47,958 nt of DNA, taken from assembly GCA_011523425.1 (NCBI GenBank), contig WTGU01000142.1, forward strand, positions 1 to 47,958, given 5' to 3'. Positions 1 to 6,837 of this stretch are shown piece by piece; within the stretch, counting starts at the first letter, position 1; every line of letters starts with the position of its first letter. The translations under genes and the position numbers were made by a program. The notes under the pieces are model-generated. The model did not search any database and was not told the DNA's origin. It saw only the letters and a program-made list of their open reading frames with translations. Origin of the DNA: Alphaproteobacteria bacterium (GTDB taxonomy: Bacteria; Pseudomonadota; Alphaproteobacteria; UBA828).

Positions 1-100
1 TCGCGATCTCGCTGTAGAGCATCTCGCGCATGAAGAAGTGCTCGGAGAGCCGCACCCGGCCGAGCGTCTCGAGGGCCTTCATGGAACCGGGCTTGCGCAT
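1..100 (-). CDS. Conserved hypothetical protein, N-terminal fragment cut by the window edge
   Basis: The leftward frame begins at an ATG at 98-100 and runs off the left edge after 33 codons. A GGAGG sequence lies just upstream of the ATG on the coding strand (about 107-112), so the start is credible. The visible residues include RLSEHFFMREMLYSEIA. This resembles the opening of a conserved alphaproteobacterial hypothetical protein that I associate loosely with peptidase M15-like folds, but too little is present to assign a function. It is divergent from the ABC transporter genes that start at 352. Confidence 0.55.
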   Translation of the reverse strand, partial: MRKPGSMKALETLGRVRLSEHFFMREMLYSEIA

Positions 101-250
101 GGGATGCTCCCTCCGAATTCGGCGTCCTTCGGTCGCACTCGCGCCCGATCGAACGCCGAGGCCGAGCGGGGCACAGCATAGCGGGCCGAGCGGCGGCGGC
201 GCACGGCCTCTGGGTCAGATCGGCCATGGAATCGCTTCCCGCAATCCGTG

Positions 251-256
251 TATAGT
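251..256 (+). promoter_or_regulatory. Candidate -10 element for the ABC transporter operon
   Basis: TATAGT lies about 95 bases upstream of the binding-protein start, in the 250-base divergent gap 101-351. It is the only good -10 hexamer I see in the gap. No convincing -35 hexamer sits 16-18 bases upstream, so the promoter may be weak or activator-dependent. I see no other gene or repeat in this gap. Confidence 0.35.
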
Positions 257-351
257 GGCCGGTGAGGAGGTTCGCGGGGGACCCTGCCGCGGAGACGAGC
301 GGTGCCCCCGGCGAGGCGCTCGACGTGGTCGAAGTCAAGGGGAGGCACAGC

Positions 352-1545
352 ATGAACGAGAAGTGGGGTATTCCGGACATATCGCGACGCGACGTGCTTA
401 AGGGCACGGCGGCGACCGCGGCGGTGGCCGCCGCCGGATCGCTTGCCGCGACCCGGGGGGCGCAGGCGGCGTCCACCACGGTCAAGGGCTACGGCGTCAC
501 CACGTCGCAGCTCAAGGACTGGTCGATCATGGAGAAGGCCATCGGCATCACGATGGAATTCACCGGGACCAATGCCGACATCGGCACATACATGCGGGAC
601 GTGATCTCGAACGATCTTGGCGAGACCCACGACATCTTCATCTTCGACGGCGGCACCGAGGACATTCTGGGGCCGCAGGGCTACTACGCCACGGTCATCG
701 AGGACCATCCGAACCTCTCGCTCTGGGCGCGGACCTCCGACGACTGGAAGCGCACCGACCTGTTGCAGGACTATGACGGCAACCAGTACGGCGTGCCGGT
801 CATCGGCAATGCGGACAGCTTCGGCTACTTCCCGGAGGCGATCGGGGCGAATCCAGAGGGTCTCGACGAGATTCCCTGGAGCAAGATGATGGAGGACGAG
901 GACACCAAGGGCCGCGTCTCGCTCGACCGCAGCTGGCTGCTGTCGAGCCCCGAGGTCGGCCTCTACCTCAAGGCCAACGGCCGGGCCGAGATCGAAGACG
1001 TCGCCAACATGACCGGCGAGGAGGCCCGCGTGGTCGCGGACTTCGCGGCCGATCGCAAGCGCGCCGGCCAGTTCCGCTCGCTCCACGCGGCCTTCGAGGA
1101 GCAGGTTCAGCTCCTCAGCAACCGCGAGATCGACCTGATCAACTGCTGGGAGCCTGCCACCAAGGAGGCCAACAACATCCTCGGCCCCGGCACGGTGATC
1201 TACGCCTTCACGGTCGAGGGCTATTACAAGTGGGGCCACGGCGCCTACATGCACACCAAGGCCGGCGAGCGCGACAACGTCGACAACATCTACAAGGTCC
1301 TCAACTACTACATGACTGGCGAGTACCGCGCCTATCAGGCGATCCAGCGCGGCTACGCCGGGCCCAACATGGACCTCGGCGTTCAGTTCGCGCAGGAGAA
1401 CGGCTGGCCGGAGGAACAGGTCGAAGAGCTCAAGTGGACCGAGATCAAGGTCAACAAGAAGTTCGAGAAGCCCTTCTTCGGCAAGCCCGCGGCGCCGAAC
1501 GCCGACGTCATGGAAGAGGAGTGGCAGCGGTTCCTGAACGCCTGA
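352..1545 (+). CDS. ABC transporter substrate-binding protein, spermidine/putrescine (PotD) type, Tat-exported
   Basis: The 397-residue protein should bind a small organic solute in the periplasm and deliver it to the two permeases that follow. The start at 352 is chosen because it has the purine-rich site AAGGGGAGG at 337-345 and places a Tat signal at the N-terminus. That signal is SRRDVLKG at residues 11-18, followed by an Ala-rich hydrophobic stretch and a likely cleavage after AQA near residue 38-40. An earlier in-frame ATG at 262 would bury the Tat motif. Length and overall pattern fit family 1 extracellular solute-binding proteins next to PotB/PotC-type permeases. The substrate cannot be read from the sequence: polyamine is the family default, but related proteins bind opines, amino acids or sugars. 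Confidence 0.85.
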   Translation: MNEKWGIPDISRRDVLKGTAATAAVAAAGSLAATRGAQAASTTVKGYGVTTSQLKDWSIMEKAIGITMEFTGTNADIGTYMRDVISNDLGETHDIFIFDGGTEDILGPQGYYATVIEDHPNLSLWARTSDDWKRTDLLQDYDGNQYGVPVIGNADSFGYFPEAIGANPEGLDEIPWSKMMEDEDTKGRVSLDRSWLLSSPEVGLYLKANGRAEIEDVANMTGEEARVVADFAADRKRAGQFRSLHAAFEEQVQLLSNREIDLINCWEPATKEANNILGPGTVIYAFTVEGYYKWGHGAYMHTKAGERDNVDNIYKVLNYYMTGEYRAYQAIQRGYAGPNMDLGVQFAQENGWPEEQVEELKWTEIKVNKKFEKPFFGKPAAPNADVMEEEWQRFLNA

Positions 1546-1569
1546 CCGCGCCATTCGTGATGTGACCAA

Positions 1570-1620
1570 AGCCCCGGTGCGCCCCGCGAACATCCTCGCA
1601 CGGCGCGCCGGGGCTCTTTG
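1570..1620 (+). terminator. Intercistronic terminator or processing hairpin after the binding-protein gene
   Basis: A 13-base-pair stem pairs 1571-1583 with 1602-1614 (one G-U pair) around an 18-base loop, and is followed by TCTTTGTTTG. It lies in the 89-base gap between the binding-protein and permease genes. Hairpins here commonly give far more binding-protein mRNA than permease mRNA, so I read it as a partial terminator or 3' stabiliser rather than the end of the operon. Confidence 0.7.
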
Positions 1621-1634
1621 TTTGCTGGCGATCG

Positions 1635-2555
1635 ATGTCTGACACGGCGGGAAACGGCTTCGTCGGCGACCTCCGGGCCGGCTACACCCGGATTTTCTCG
1701 GGCGGCTGGGTGGTGCCGGTGTTCGTGGCGGCGTGGGTGATCATCGTCATCCTGCCGCTCCTCGTCATGATCTCCTACAGCTTCTTCGAGATGAAGAACT
1801 ACCAGGTGTCCTACGACGCCTCGTTCAAGACGTGGGACTCCCTGATCGATTCCGGGCGTTGGATCGCAGGCGTTCGCACGCTCCGCGTCGTGCTCATGAT
1901 GACGGTCATCGAGTTCCTGATCGCATTCCCCTTCGCGCTGTGGCTTGCCAAGACGTGCAAGTCGAAGGTGACCAAGGCGGTCATCATTACACTGCTCACC
2001 ATCCCGTTCTTCCTCGATCCCTCCTCGCGAACCATCATCTGGCGCGCCATCCTCGGCAAGAACGGCATCATCAACACCGTTCTCATGGAGCTCGGCATCA
2101 TCAGCGAGCCGATGGAGTGGATGCTGTTCTCGGAATTCGCGGTCCACTTCGGGATGCTCGCGCCCTACTTCCCGACGATGGTGTTCCCCATCTTCCTGGT
2201 GGTGAGCCTCATCGACGACCACTATCTGGAGGCGAGCCGCGACCTCGGCGCGAGCAAGTTGCACACGCTCTTCTACATCATCCTGCCGCTGTCGCTGCCG
2301 GGCATCGTCGCCGGCGCCGTCTTCACCATGGTTCCGCTCATGGCGACCTGGGTGGAGCCGGAGATGCTGGGGGGCGGCTTCGTCAATCTGCTCGGACCAT
2401 CGGTGGAAGCGGCGATCCGGAATCTGAAGTACCCGACCGCGGCCGCGCTCTCCGTCTTCGTCATTATTGTGCTCGCGCTTCTCTTGACGCTGCTGATTCT
2501 GGCGACGCGGCGGCTGGGCTCCATCGGCGATGTCTTCCAGACGCTGCGGCGGTGA
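1635..2555 (+). CDS. ABC transporter permease, PotB/PotH type
   Basis: This 306-residue inner-membrane protein has about six hydrophobic segments. The first is VPVFVAAWVIIVILPLLVMI near residues 30-50. An EAA loop (EASRDLGASKLHTLF) near residues 197-212 contacts the ATPase in this transporter class. It should form the translocation channel with the next gene, fed by the Tat-exported binding protein upstream. The next gene starts 10 bases after the stop, so the two permeases are surely co-transcribed. There is no clear ribosome binding site in front of the ATG at 1635, and the terminator-like hairpin lies only 15 bases upstream. Family assignment is firm; substrate is unknown. Confidence 0.88.
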   Translation: MSDTAGNGFVGDLRAGYTRIFSGGWVVPVFVAAWVIIVILPLLVMISYSFFEMKNYQVSYDASFKTWDSLIDSGRWIAGVRTLRVVLMMTVIEFLIAFPFALWLAKTCKSKVTKAVIITLLTIPFFLDPSSRTIIWRAILGKNGIINTVLMELGIISEPMEWMLFSEFAVHFGMLAPYFPTMVFPIFLVVSLIDDHYLEASRDLGASKLHTLFYIILPLSLPGIVAGAVFTMVPLMATWVEPEMLGGGFVNLLGPSVEAAIRNLKYPTAAALSVFVIIVLALLLTLLILATRRLGSIGDVFQTLRR

Positions 2556-2565
2556 GGCTCCGGCG

Positions 2566-3441
2566 ATGAGCGAGCGCGCACAGCACAGGATGGCGGCCAC
2601 CATCGACGACCAGATCGGCCACGGCGGGGCGCTCTTCTGGCGACGGCTGTCGGCGTGGCGGCTCTGGACTGCGCTCGCCAAGTGGCTCGGGCTGATCGTC
2701 ATCCTGCTGATGTACATCCCGCTGGTCTGGCTCGCCGTGATGTCGTTCAGCGGCAAGCCGCTCTCGGGCATCCCCTACCCGCTCACCATGGAGCACTACG
2801 ACGAACTCTTCTCTGCTTTCAACAAGTGGGGAGAGCCGCTCTACGAGAGCATCGCCATGGGCGTCGTCGTCGGCATCGTCTGCATGATCGTGGCCACCGC
2901 CGTCGGCCGCGCGATGCCCAGGATGCGCAAGCCCGGCGGCGTCATCCTGATCGCCCTCATTCCCCTCTTCGTGCCGGGACTCACCATGGGGGGCGCGCTC
3001 TTCATCTCCATCCGCTCCTTCCTCGACCTCAGGCTGGGGCTGTGGTCGATCTTCGTCGGCCATCTGGTGTGGTCGCTGCCGTTCTCGCTCCTGCTCGTGC
3101 TGATCATCGCGACCCGCTTCGACCACCGGCTGCTGGAGGCGGCACAGGACCTCGGCGCCACCTCGTGGCGGCGATTCTGGGACATCGAGTTCCCCATCCT
3201 GCGCCCCGGCATCATCGGTGCCGGCATCTTCGGCTTCCTGCTCTCCTTCAACGAGCTGCTGCGCTCGATCTTCCTGCGCGGCTCCGAGACGACGATGCCG
3301 ATCTACAACTGGACCATGACCGCATCGCACCAGTCGCAGGTGCCGATCATCTTCTCGCTGTCGACGATCATCCTGGCTGTCACGCTGCCGATCCTCGGCG
3401 GCTTCTTCTGGCTGCTGTTCGCGAAGCTCGACCGCAGCTGA
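2566..3441 (+). CDS. ABC transporter permease, PotC/PotI type
   Basis: This 291-residue second permease of the importer pairs with the product of the preceding gene. It has hydrophobic segments from about residue 45 and the EAA loop EAAQDLGATSWRRFWDIEFP near residues 187-206. I chose the ATG at 2566 rather than an in-frame ATG at 2530. The later start leaves a 10-base intergenic gap and a cytosolic leader of normal length; the earlier one would overlap the upstream gene. No ATP-binding subunit follows: the next feature is a tRNA. The energising ATPase must be encoded elsewhere or upstream of the window. Confidence 0.87.
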   Translation: MSERAQHRMAATIDDQIGHGGALFWRRLSAWRLWTALAKWLGLIVILLMYIPLVWLAVMSFSGKPLSGIPYPLTMEHYDELFSAFNKWGEPLYESIAMGVVVGIVCMIVATAVGRAMPRMRKPGGVILIALIPLFVPGLTMGGALFISIRSFLDLRLGLWSIFVGHLVWSLPFSLLLVLIIATRFDHRLLEAAQDLGATSWRRFWDIEFPILRPGIIGAGIFGFLLSFNELLRSIFLRGSETTMPIYNWTMTASHQSQVPIIFSLSTIILAVTLPILGGFFWLLFAKLDRS

Positions 3442-3474
3442 CGCCCATCCCTCCCCCCGCCCCCCTCCCCGCTC

Positions 3475-3503
3475 TTGCGGCTGCGGGGGCATTTGGCTAG
3501 GGT
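3475..3503 (+). promoter_or_regulatory. Candidate sigma-70 promoter of tRNA-Arg
   Basis: TTGCGG at 3475-3480 and TAGGGT at 3498-3503 are separated by 17 bases. Transcription would start near 3510, about 30 bases before the mature tRNA. The position is right and the hexamers are reasonable for this GC-rich genome, but the match is modest. Confidence 0.45.
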
Positions 3504-3539
3504 CCGCCGCGTGGCCGGCGCCCGGGTGCCGGCCCGTGC

Positions 3540-3616
3540 GCGCTCGTAGCTCAGCTGGATAGAGCACCAGACTACGAATCTGGGGGTCGGGGGTTCGAAT
3601 CCTCCCGAGCGCGCCA
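3540..3616 (+). tRNA. tRNA-Arg (anticodon ACG)
   Basis: The 77-base sequence folds as a full cloverleaf. The acceptor arm GCGCTCG (3540-3546) pairs with CGAGCGC (3606-3612), with discriminator G and an encoded CCA at 3614-3616. The anticodon stem CCAGA/TCTGG encloses the loop CTACGAA, giving anticodon ACG at 3574-3576. The T arm carries TTCGAAT. After wobble A-to-I editing it would read CGU, CGC and CGA. It stands alone between the ABC importer and a convergent oxidoreductase. I see no duplicated 3' end nearby that would mark an integrated element. Confidence 0.97.
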
Positions 3617-3671
3617 CCTCGACCTGCTGCGGTCTGCCGATCCTGCACCGGCCCGTGCGAGCGGTGCGGCG

Positions 3672-4781
3672 TCAGGTCACGACCTGCACCTCGCCTGCGT
3701 CGAGCGCAGGCAGCCTGGCCGGATCGAAGGGCGAGAGATCCACGGCGCGGCTCTCGCCGTCGGCGATCAGCGCGGCGATCGCCTCACCCGTGGCAGGGCC
3801 GTTCAGCATCCCCCACACGCTGTGACCCGTCGCCACGTAGGCACCCGCGACACCGGGAACGGCGCCGATGAGAGGCAGTCCGTCCTCGACGACGGGTCGA
3901 TAGCAGGCCTGCGCGGACAGCACGTCCGCGCCGCCGAGGTCCGGCGCGAACTGCGCCGTCATGGCGCGAAGCCTGGCAGAGCCGTCGTCGTCCGGCGCCA
4001 CCGCGGCCGGGTCCACCGGCAACGGCGCCTTGCTGGAGAGGCCGCAGACATAGGTCGTGCCGTCGGGCCGGGGAAAGACCTCCGGCGAGGCGAGGGTGCC
4101 CGCCTCGGTCTCGAGCTCCACGAAGAGCGCGCACGGCGCCGGCGCGGGCGCGTAGCGGAAGACCAGGCTGTGCCCCTTCAGGCCGTAGACCGCAGGCAGC
4201 GGCAGCCAGCGGCTCGCCATCACCGACCAGGGGCCCATGGCGATGACGACTGCGTCGCCCGCGACCTCCTGTCCGTCCACCATGACGCCCCGCACGGCCC
4301 CGTCGGCATCGCGCGCCACGCCGGTGACGGTGCCCATCATGAGCCGCGCGCCGCGCGCGATCGCCGCCCGCATCAGGGCGCCGGTGAAGGCGGCAGGCGC
4401 CACCTGGGCCGTGGTCTCGGCGGTGCCGAGCCTGGCATGAACCGCTGCGCCCTCCGCCAGCCAGCCGGGCGCGGGGAGCTTGCGGTAGAAGCCCACGTCG
4501 CGGCGTGCGCTGGCAACGACACCGATGGTGTCGATCCGGCGATATCCCCAATCGTCGTCGATGCGGTCGGCGAGCTCGGCATGCAAGGCGAAACTGCGCC
4601 GTGCCAGCGGCTCCGCGGCGGAGCCGTCGCACCAGTCGAGCGCCAGGAACCCGCCGGACTTGCCCGAAGCCGCGTTGGCAATGCCGGTGCGCTCGATCAC
4701 CATGGCCTCGATCCCGCGCTCGGCCAGGAAGTACGCGCACGCCGCGCCGATCACGCCGCCGCCGCAGATCAATACGCGCAT
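3672..4781 (-). CDS. FAD-dependent oxidoreductase, DAO/TDA3-like
   Basis: The 369-residue flavoenzyme of the D-amino-acid-oxidase superfamily opens directly with the dinucleotide-binding fold (VLICGGGVIGAACAYFLAERG, residues 3-23, broken here as GGGVIG then AACAYF). A second conserved stretch, NAASGKSGGFLALDW, near residue 40 resembles the TDA3/FOXRED-type branch rather than glycine oxidase. The C-terminal region GVAGAYVATGHSVWGMLNGP is the FAD-closing segment of the family. I chose the ATG at 4781 because an earlier in-frame start at 4811 would add ten residues before the flavin fold. The gene is convergent with the tRNA and divergent from the NTF2-like gene. The amine or amino-acid substrate is not identifiable. 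Confidence 0.8.
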   Translation of the reverse strand: MRVLICGGGVIGAACAYFLAERGIEAMVIERTGIANAASGKSGGFLALDWCDGSAAEPLARRSFALHAELADRIDDDWGYRRIDTIGVVASARRDVGFYRKLPAPGWLAEGAAVHARLGTAETTAQVAPAAFTGALMRAAIARGARLMMGTVTGVARDADGAVRGVMVDGQEVAGDAVVIAMGPWSVMASRWLPLPAVYGLKGHSLVFRYAPAPAPCALFVELETEAGTLASPEVFPRPDGTTYVCGLSSKAPLPVDPAAVAPDDDGSARLRAMTAQFAPDLGGADVLSAQACYRPVVEDGLPLIGAVPGVAGAYVATGHSVWGMLNGPATGEAIAALIADGESRAVDLSPFDPARLPALDAGEVQVVT

Positions 4782-4939
4782 GTGAGCCTCCCGGCTTGCA
4801 ACTGCGGGCACGAGGCGGGGAGCAGCGCTTCTCCCGTCTGGCCGGCGAGGTCAAGCTTGCGTCGCCGCCGGCGCACTTGCAAACGCGCATCCGCCGGCTA
4901 CAGTCGGCGCCCCTTTGGCCAATGGATGGAGCGACACCC

Positions 4940-5323
4940 ATGCTCAGCCGCGAGGAACTGATCGCGCTCGTCGAGGACGCCTACTTCTCCAATGTCGACA
5001 GCAAGAACATCGAGCCCGCGGTCGCGTGCTTCGCGGAGGATGCGGAGCTCCGCATCCAGTCGGCCCACGTCAGCCATGTCGGCCACGATCAGATCAGCCG
5101 CATGTTCCGGGACTTCATGGCCGCGACCAAGATCATCTATCACGGCGACTTCAGCCACGTCGTCGACGTCGACAACCAGTGGATCGCCTCGCAGTTCGTC
5201 GCCCGCAACGACTACGACGACGGCCGTCATGTCGAGATGCGCAACTGCAACTTCTTCCAGGTCGAGGACGGCCGCTTCAAGCGCGTGACGATCTACATGA
5301 CCGACGAGAACCCGCTCGTCTGA
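4940..5323 (+). CDS. NTF2-like / SnoaL-like domain protein
   Basis: The 127-residue protein has the alternating helix-sheet pattern of the NTF2 superfamily. An N-terminal helix EELIALVEDAYFSNVDSKNI is followed by ACFAEDAELRI and a C-terminal sheet ending FKRVTIYMTDENPLV. Such proteins are cone-shaped barrels that act as small isomerases, hydratases or ligand-binding proteins. The ATG at 4940 is preferred to the in-frame ATG at 4922 because GGATGGAG at 4925-4932 is a well-spaced ribosome binding site for it. It is divergent from the FAD oxidoreductase (158-base gap), so the two may share regulation. The specific activity is unknown. Confidence 0.75.
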   Translation: MLSREELIALVEDAYFSNVDSKNIEPAVACFAEDAELRIQSAHVSHVGHDQISRMFRDFMAATKIIYHGDFSHVVDVDNQWIASQFVARNDYDDGRHVEMRNCNFFQVEDGRFKRVTIYMTDENPLV

Positions 5324-5366
5324 CCCTGCGCCGCCGGCCCGCCCGGCCGGCACTCCCGGTCACGGT

Positions 5367-5762
5367 CTACGCTGCTTCCTCGGGGAGCGGGCGCGGACGG
5401 CCCTCCTCGTCGATCGCGACATAGATGAAGGTGCCCTCGGTGACCCTGACCTCCGTGGGCCCGCGCCGCCGGCGCGCCCAGGTCTCGATGGCGACGGTGA
5501 TCGAGGTCCGCCCGCTCTTGACCACCCGAGCGTAGCAGGTCACGAGGTCGCCGACGGCGATGGGCGCGTGGAAGCGCATCGCCTCCACCGCCACCGTGAC
5601 CGTGCGACCGCCGGCGCGCCCGGCCGCCGCAACGCCGCCCGCCAGGTCCATCTGCGCCAGCACCCAGCCGCCGAAGATGTCGCCGTTGGGGTTGGCGTCG
5701 GCAGGCATGGCCAACGTCCTGAGCGCGGGCTCCATATCCGGTGGGCGGGTGGTCTCGGTCAT
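5367..5762 (-). CDS. Acyl-CoA thioesterase, YciA-type hotdog fold
   Basis: The 131-residue single-hotdog protein has the family signature around residues 24-40 (ANPNGDIFGGWVLAQMDLAG), where the Asn/Asp and the following helix form the active site. Length and composition match YciA-like acyl-CoA hydrolases. These cut CoA thioesters in the cytosol and often work as hexamers. It is the last gene of the leftward series that contains the corrinoid methyltransferase set, 19 bases after the methyl-THF methyltransferase stop. A functional link to methyl transfer is not obvious, and it may simply be co-transcribed. Confidence 0.88.
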   Translation of the reverse strand: MTETTRPPDMEPALRTLAMPADANPNGDIFGGWVLAQMDLAGGVAAAGRAGGRTVTVAVEAMRFHAPIAVGDLVTCYARVVKSGRTSITVAIETWARRRRGPTEVRVTEGTFIYVAIDEEGRPRPLPEEAA

Positions 5763-5781
5763 GAGTCAGGCCTTCCGCTGT

Positions 5782-6837
5782 TCACGTGGTTGCAAGACGG
5801 CCTTTCCGCCAGGCGCGGATGTAGGCCATGCAGTGCTCGTCCCGCCCGAGCATCACGTCCTCGGCGAGTTGGTAGCGGGGATCAGTGCGGTCGATGGCGA
5901 GGATCGCCTCGGGCGGGCTCGCCACCGGGTCCATGATGGCGCCGTCGGCGCCGGCGTCTACCGCAAGCAGGATGAACATCTCGTTGAGCAGCGTGCGGGC
6001 CGGCAGCCCGAACGAGACGTTGCTCATGCCGCCGGTGATGTGGATGTCATCGCCGAAGCGGGCACGAAGCGCGCGGATCGCGTCGAGGCAGTGACGGCCA
6101 TAGCGGGAATCCACCGAGATCGGGAAGACCAGCGGGTCGATGTAGAGATCGCCCAGTCCGAAGCCCCTGGCGAGCGCCTCCTCCACCATGCGCGCCGCAT
6201 TCGCCACCCGCCCCTCGGCGCCGTCCGGCATCCCCCGCTCGCCGGCGGCGGTCACCACCACGCGGCAGTCGTGCGCCCGCGCGAGGTCGAGCGCCTCCAG
6301 CCGCTCCAGCGAGGCCGAGTTGAGCATCGCGCGCGCGCGCGCAGGCGCGATGGCTTCCAGTCCCGCGCGGATCACGTCCACGCTCGAGGAATCGATGGAG
6401 AGCGGGAGCGCCGTCATACCCTGGACCGTCCCGGCGAGCCAGGCCATGGCGGCGGTCTGGACGCCGAGCTTGGGCGAGATCTCGTCCACGTTGAGGTCGA
6501 GGAAGGCCGCGCCCGCGCGCTCCTGATGGCGGACCAGCGCCTCGATGTAGCGCAGGCCCTCGGCCGCATCGCCCGGCGGATCGCTGGCCGCCGTTTCCAT
6601 CGCGGTCTCGATCGCGACCTGGACGTGCTTGACCCGCCCCTCCTCGTAGTCCTTGGTCCGCTTCGCCGCCTCCGTCACCGGGAGCGCTCGCTCTTCGCCG
6701 TCTGCGCTGCGGTAGAGGATCGCCTCGGCGCCGTCGCGCTCGGCGATGCGCTTGCCCTTGCGCAACGCCACGCGCGTGCAGTGGATATTCTCGCCGATGA
6801 CGGTGAGCGCCGGCCGAGTGCTGAGCCCAGCGGTCAT
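5782..6837 (-). CDS. Methyltetrahydrofolate:corrinoid methyltransferase, pterin-binding (DHPS-like) domain
   Basis: This 351-residue TIM-barrel protein of the dihydropteroate-synthase/MeTr superfamily should move a methyl group between tetrahydrofolate and a corrinoid protein. Family landmarks are VIGENIHCTRV near the N-terminus, AFLDLNVDEIS, LPLSIDSSSVDVIRAGLE (pterin-contacting Asp/Ser region), RAMLNSASLE, and GGMSNVSFGLPARTLLNEMF followed by DGAIMDP. The ATG at 6837 has AGGAGGAAT just upstream on its strand and overlaps the reactivase stop by four bases, so translational coupling is likely. The longer open frame starting at 7182 is only antisense-type read-through. In acetogen O-demethylase systems this role is called methyltransferase II. 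A biosynthetic dihydropteroate synthase is ruled out by the neighbours and the NVSFG motif. Confidence 0.87.
   Translation of the reverse strand: MTAGLSTRPALTVIGENIHCTRVALRKGKRIAERDGAEAILYRSADGEERALPVTEAAKRTKDYEEGRVKHVQVAIETAMETAASDPPGDAAEGLRYIEALVRHQERAGAAFLDLNVDEISPKLGVQTAAMAWLAGTVQGMTALPLSIDSSSVDVIRAGLEAIAPARARAMLNSASLERLEALDLARAHDCRVVVTAAGERGMPDGAEGRVANAARMVEEALARGFGLGDLYIDPLVFPISVDSRYGRHCLDAIRALRARFGDDIHITGGMSNVSFGLPARTLLNEMFILLAVDAGADGAIMDPVASPPEAILAIDRTDPRYQLAEDVMLGRDEHCMAYIRAWRKGRLATT

Noticed and set aside
79-1593. Long leftward open frame opposite the ABC binding-protein gene
   Set aside because: It mirrors the real gene's codon pattern, is rich in Arg/Asp/Val with no family features, and has no ribosome binding site. 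GC-rich codon bias routinely opens the antisense frame.
3540-3616. tRNA-Arg considered as an integration site of a genomic island
   Set aside because: No integrase gene and no repeated tRNA 3' end were seen on either side.
3645-3668. GCACCG...CGGTGC hairpin after the tRNA considered as a terminator
   Set aside because: No T-rich tail follows in either direction, so it could not be distinguished from chance pairing in GC-rich DNA.
5782-6837. Pterin-binding gene considered as folP (dihydropteroate synthase)
   Set aside because: The NVSFG and DGAIMDP motifs and its coupling to a corrinoid reactivase fit methyl-THF:corrinoid methyltransferase instead.
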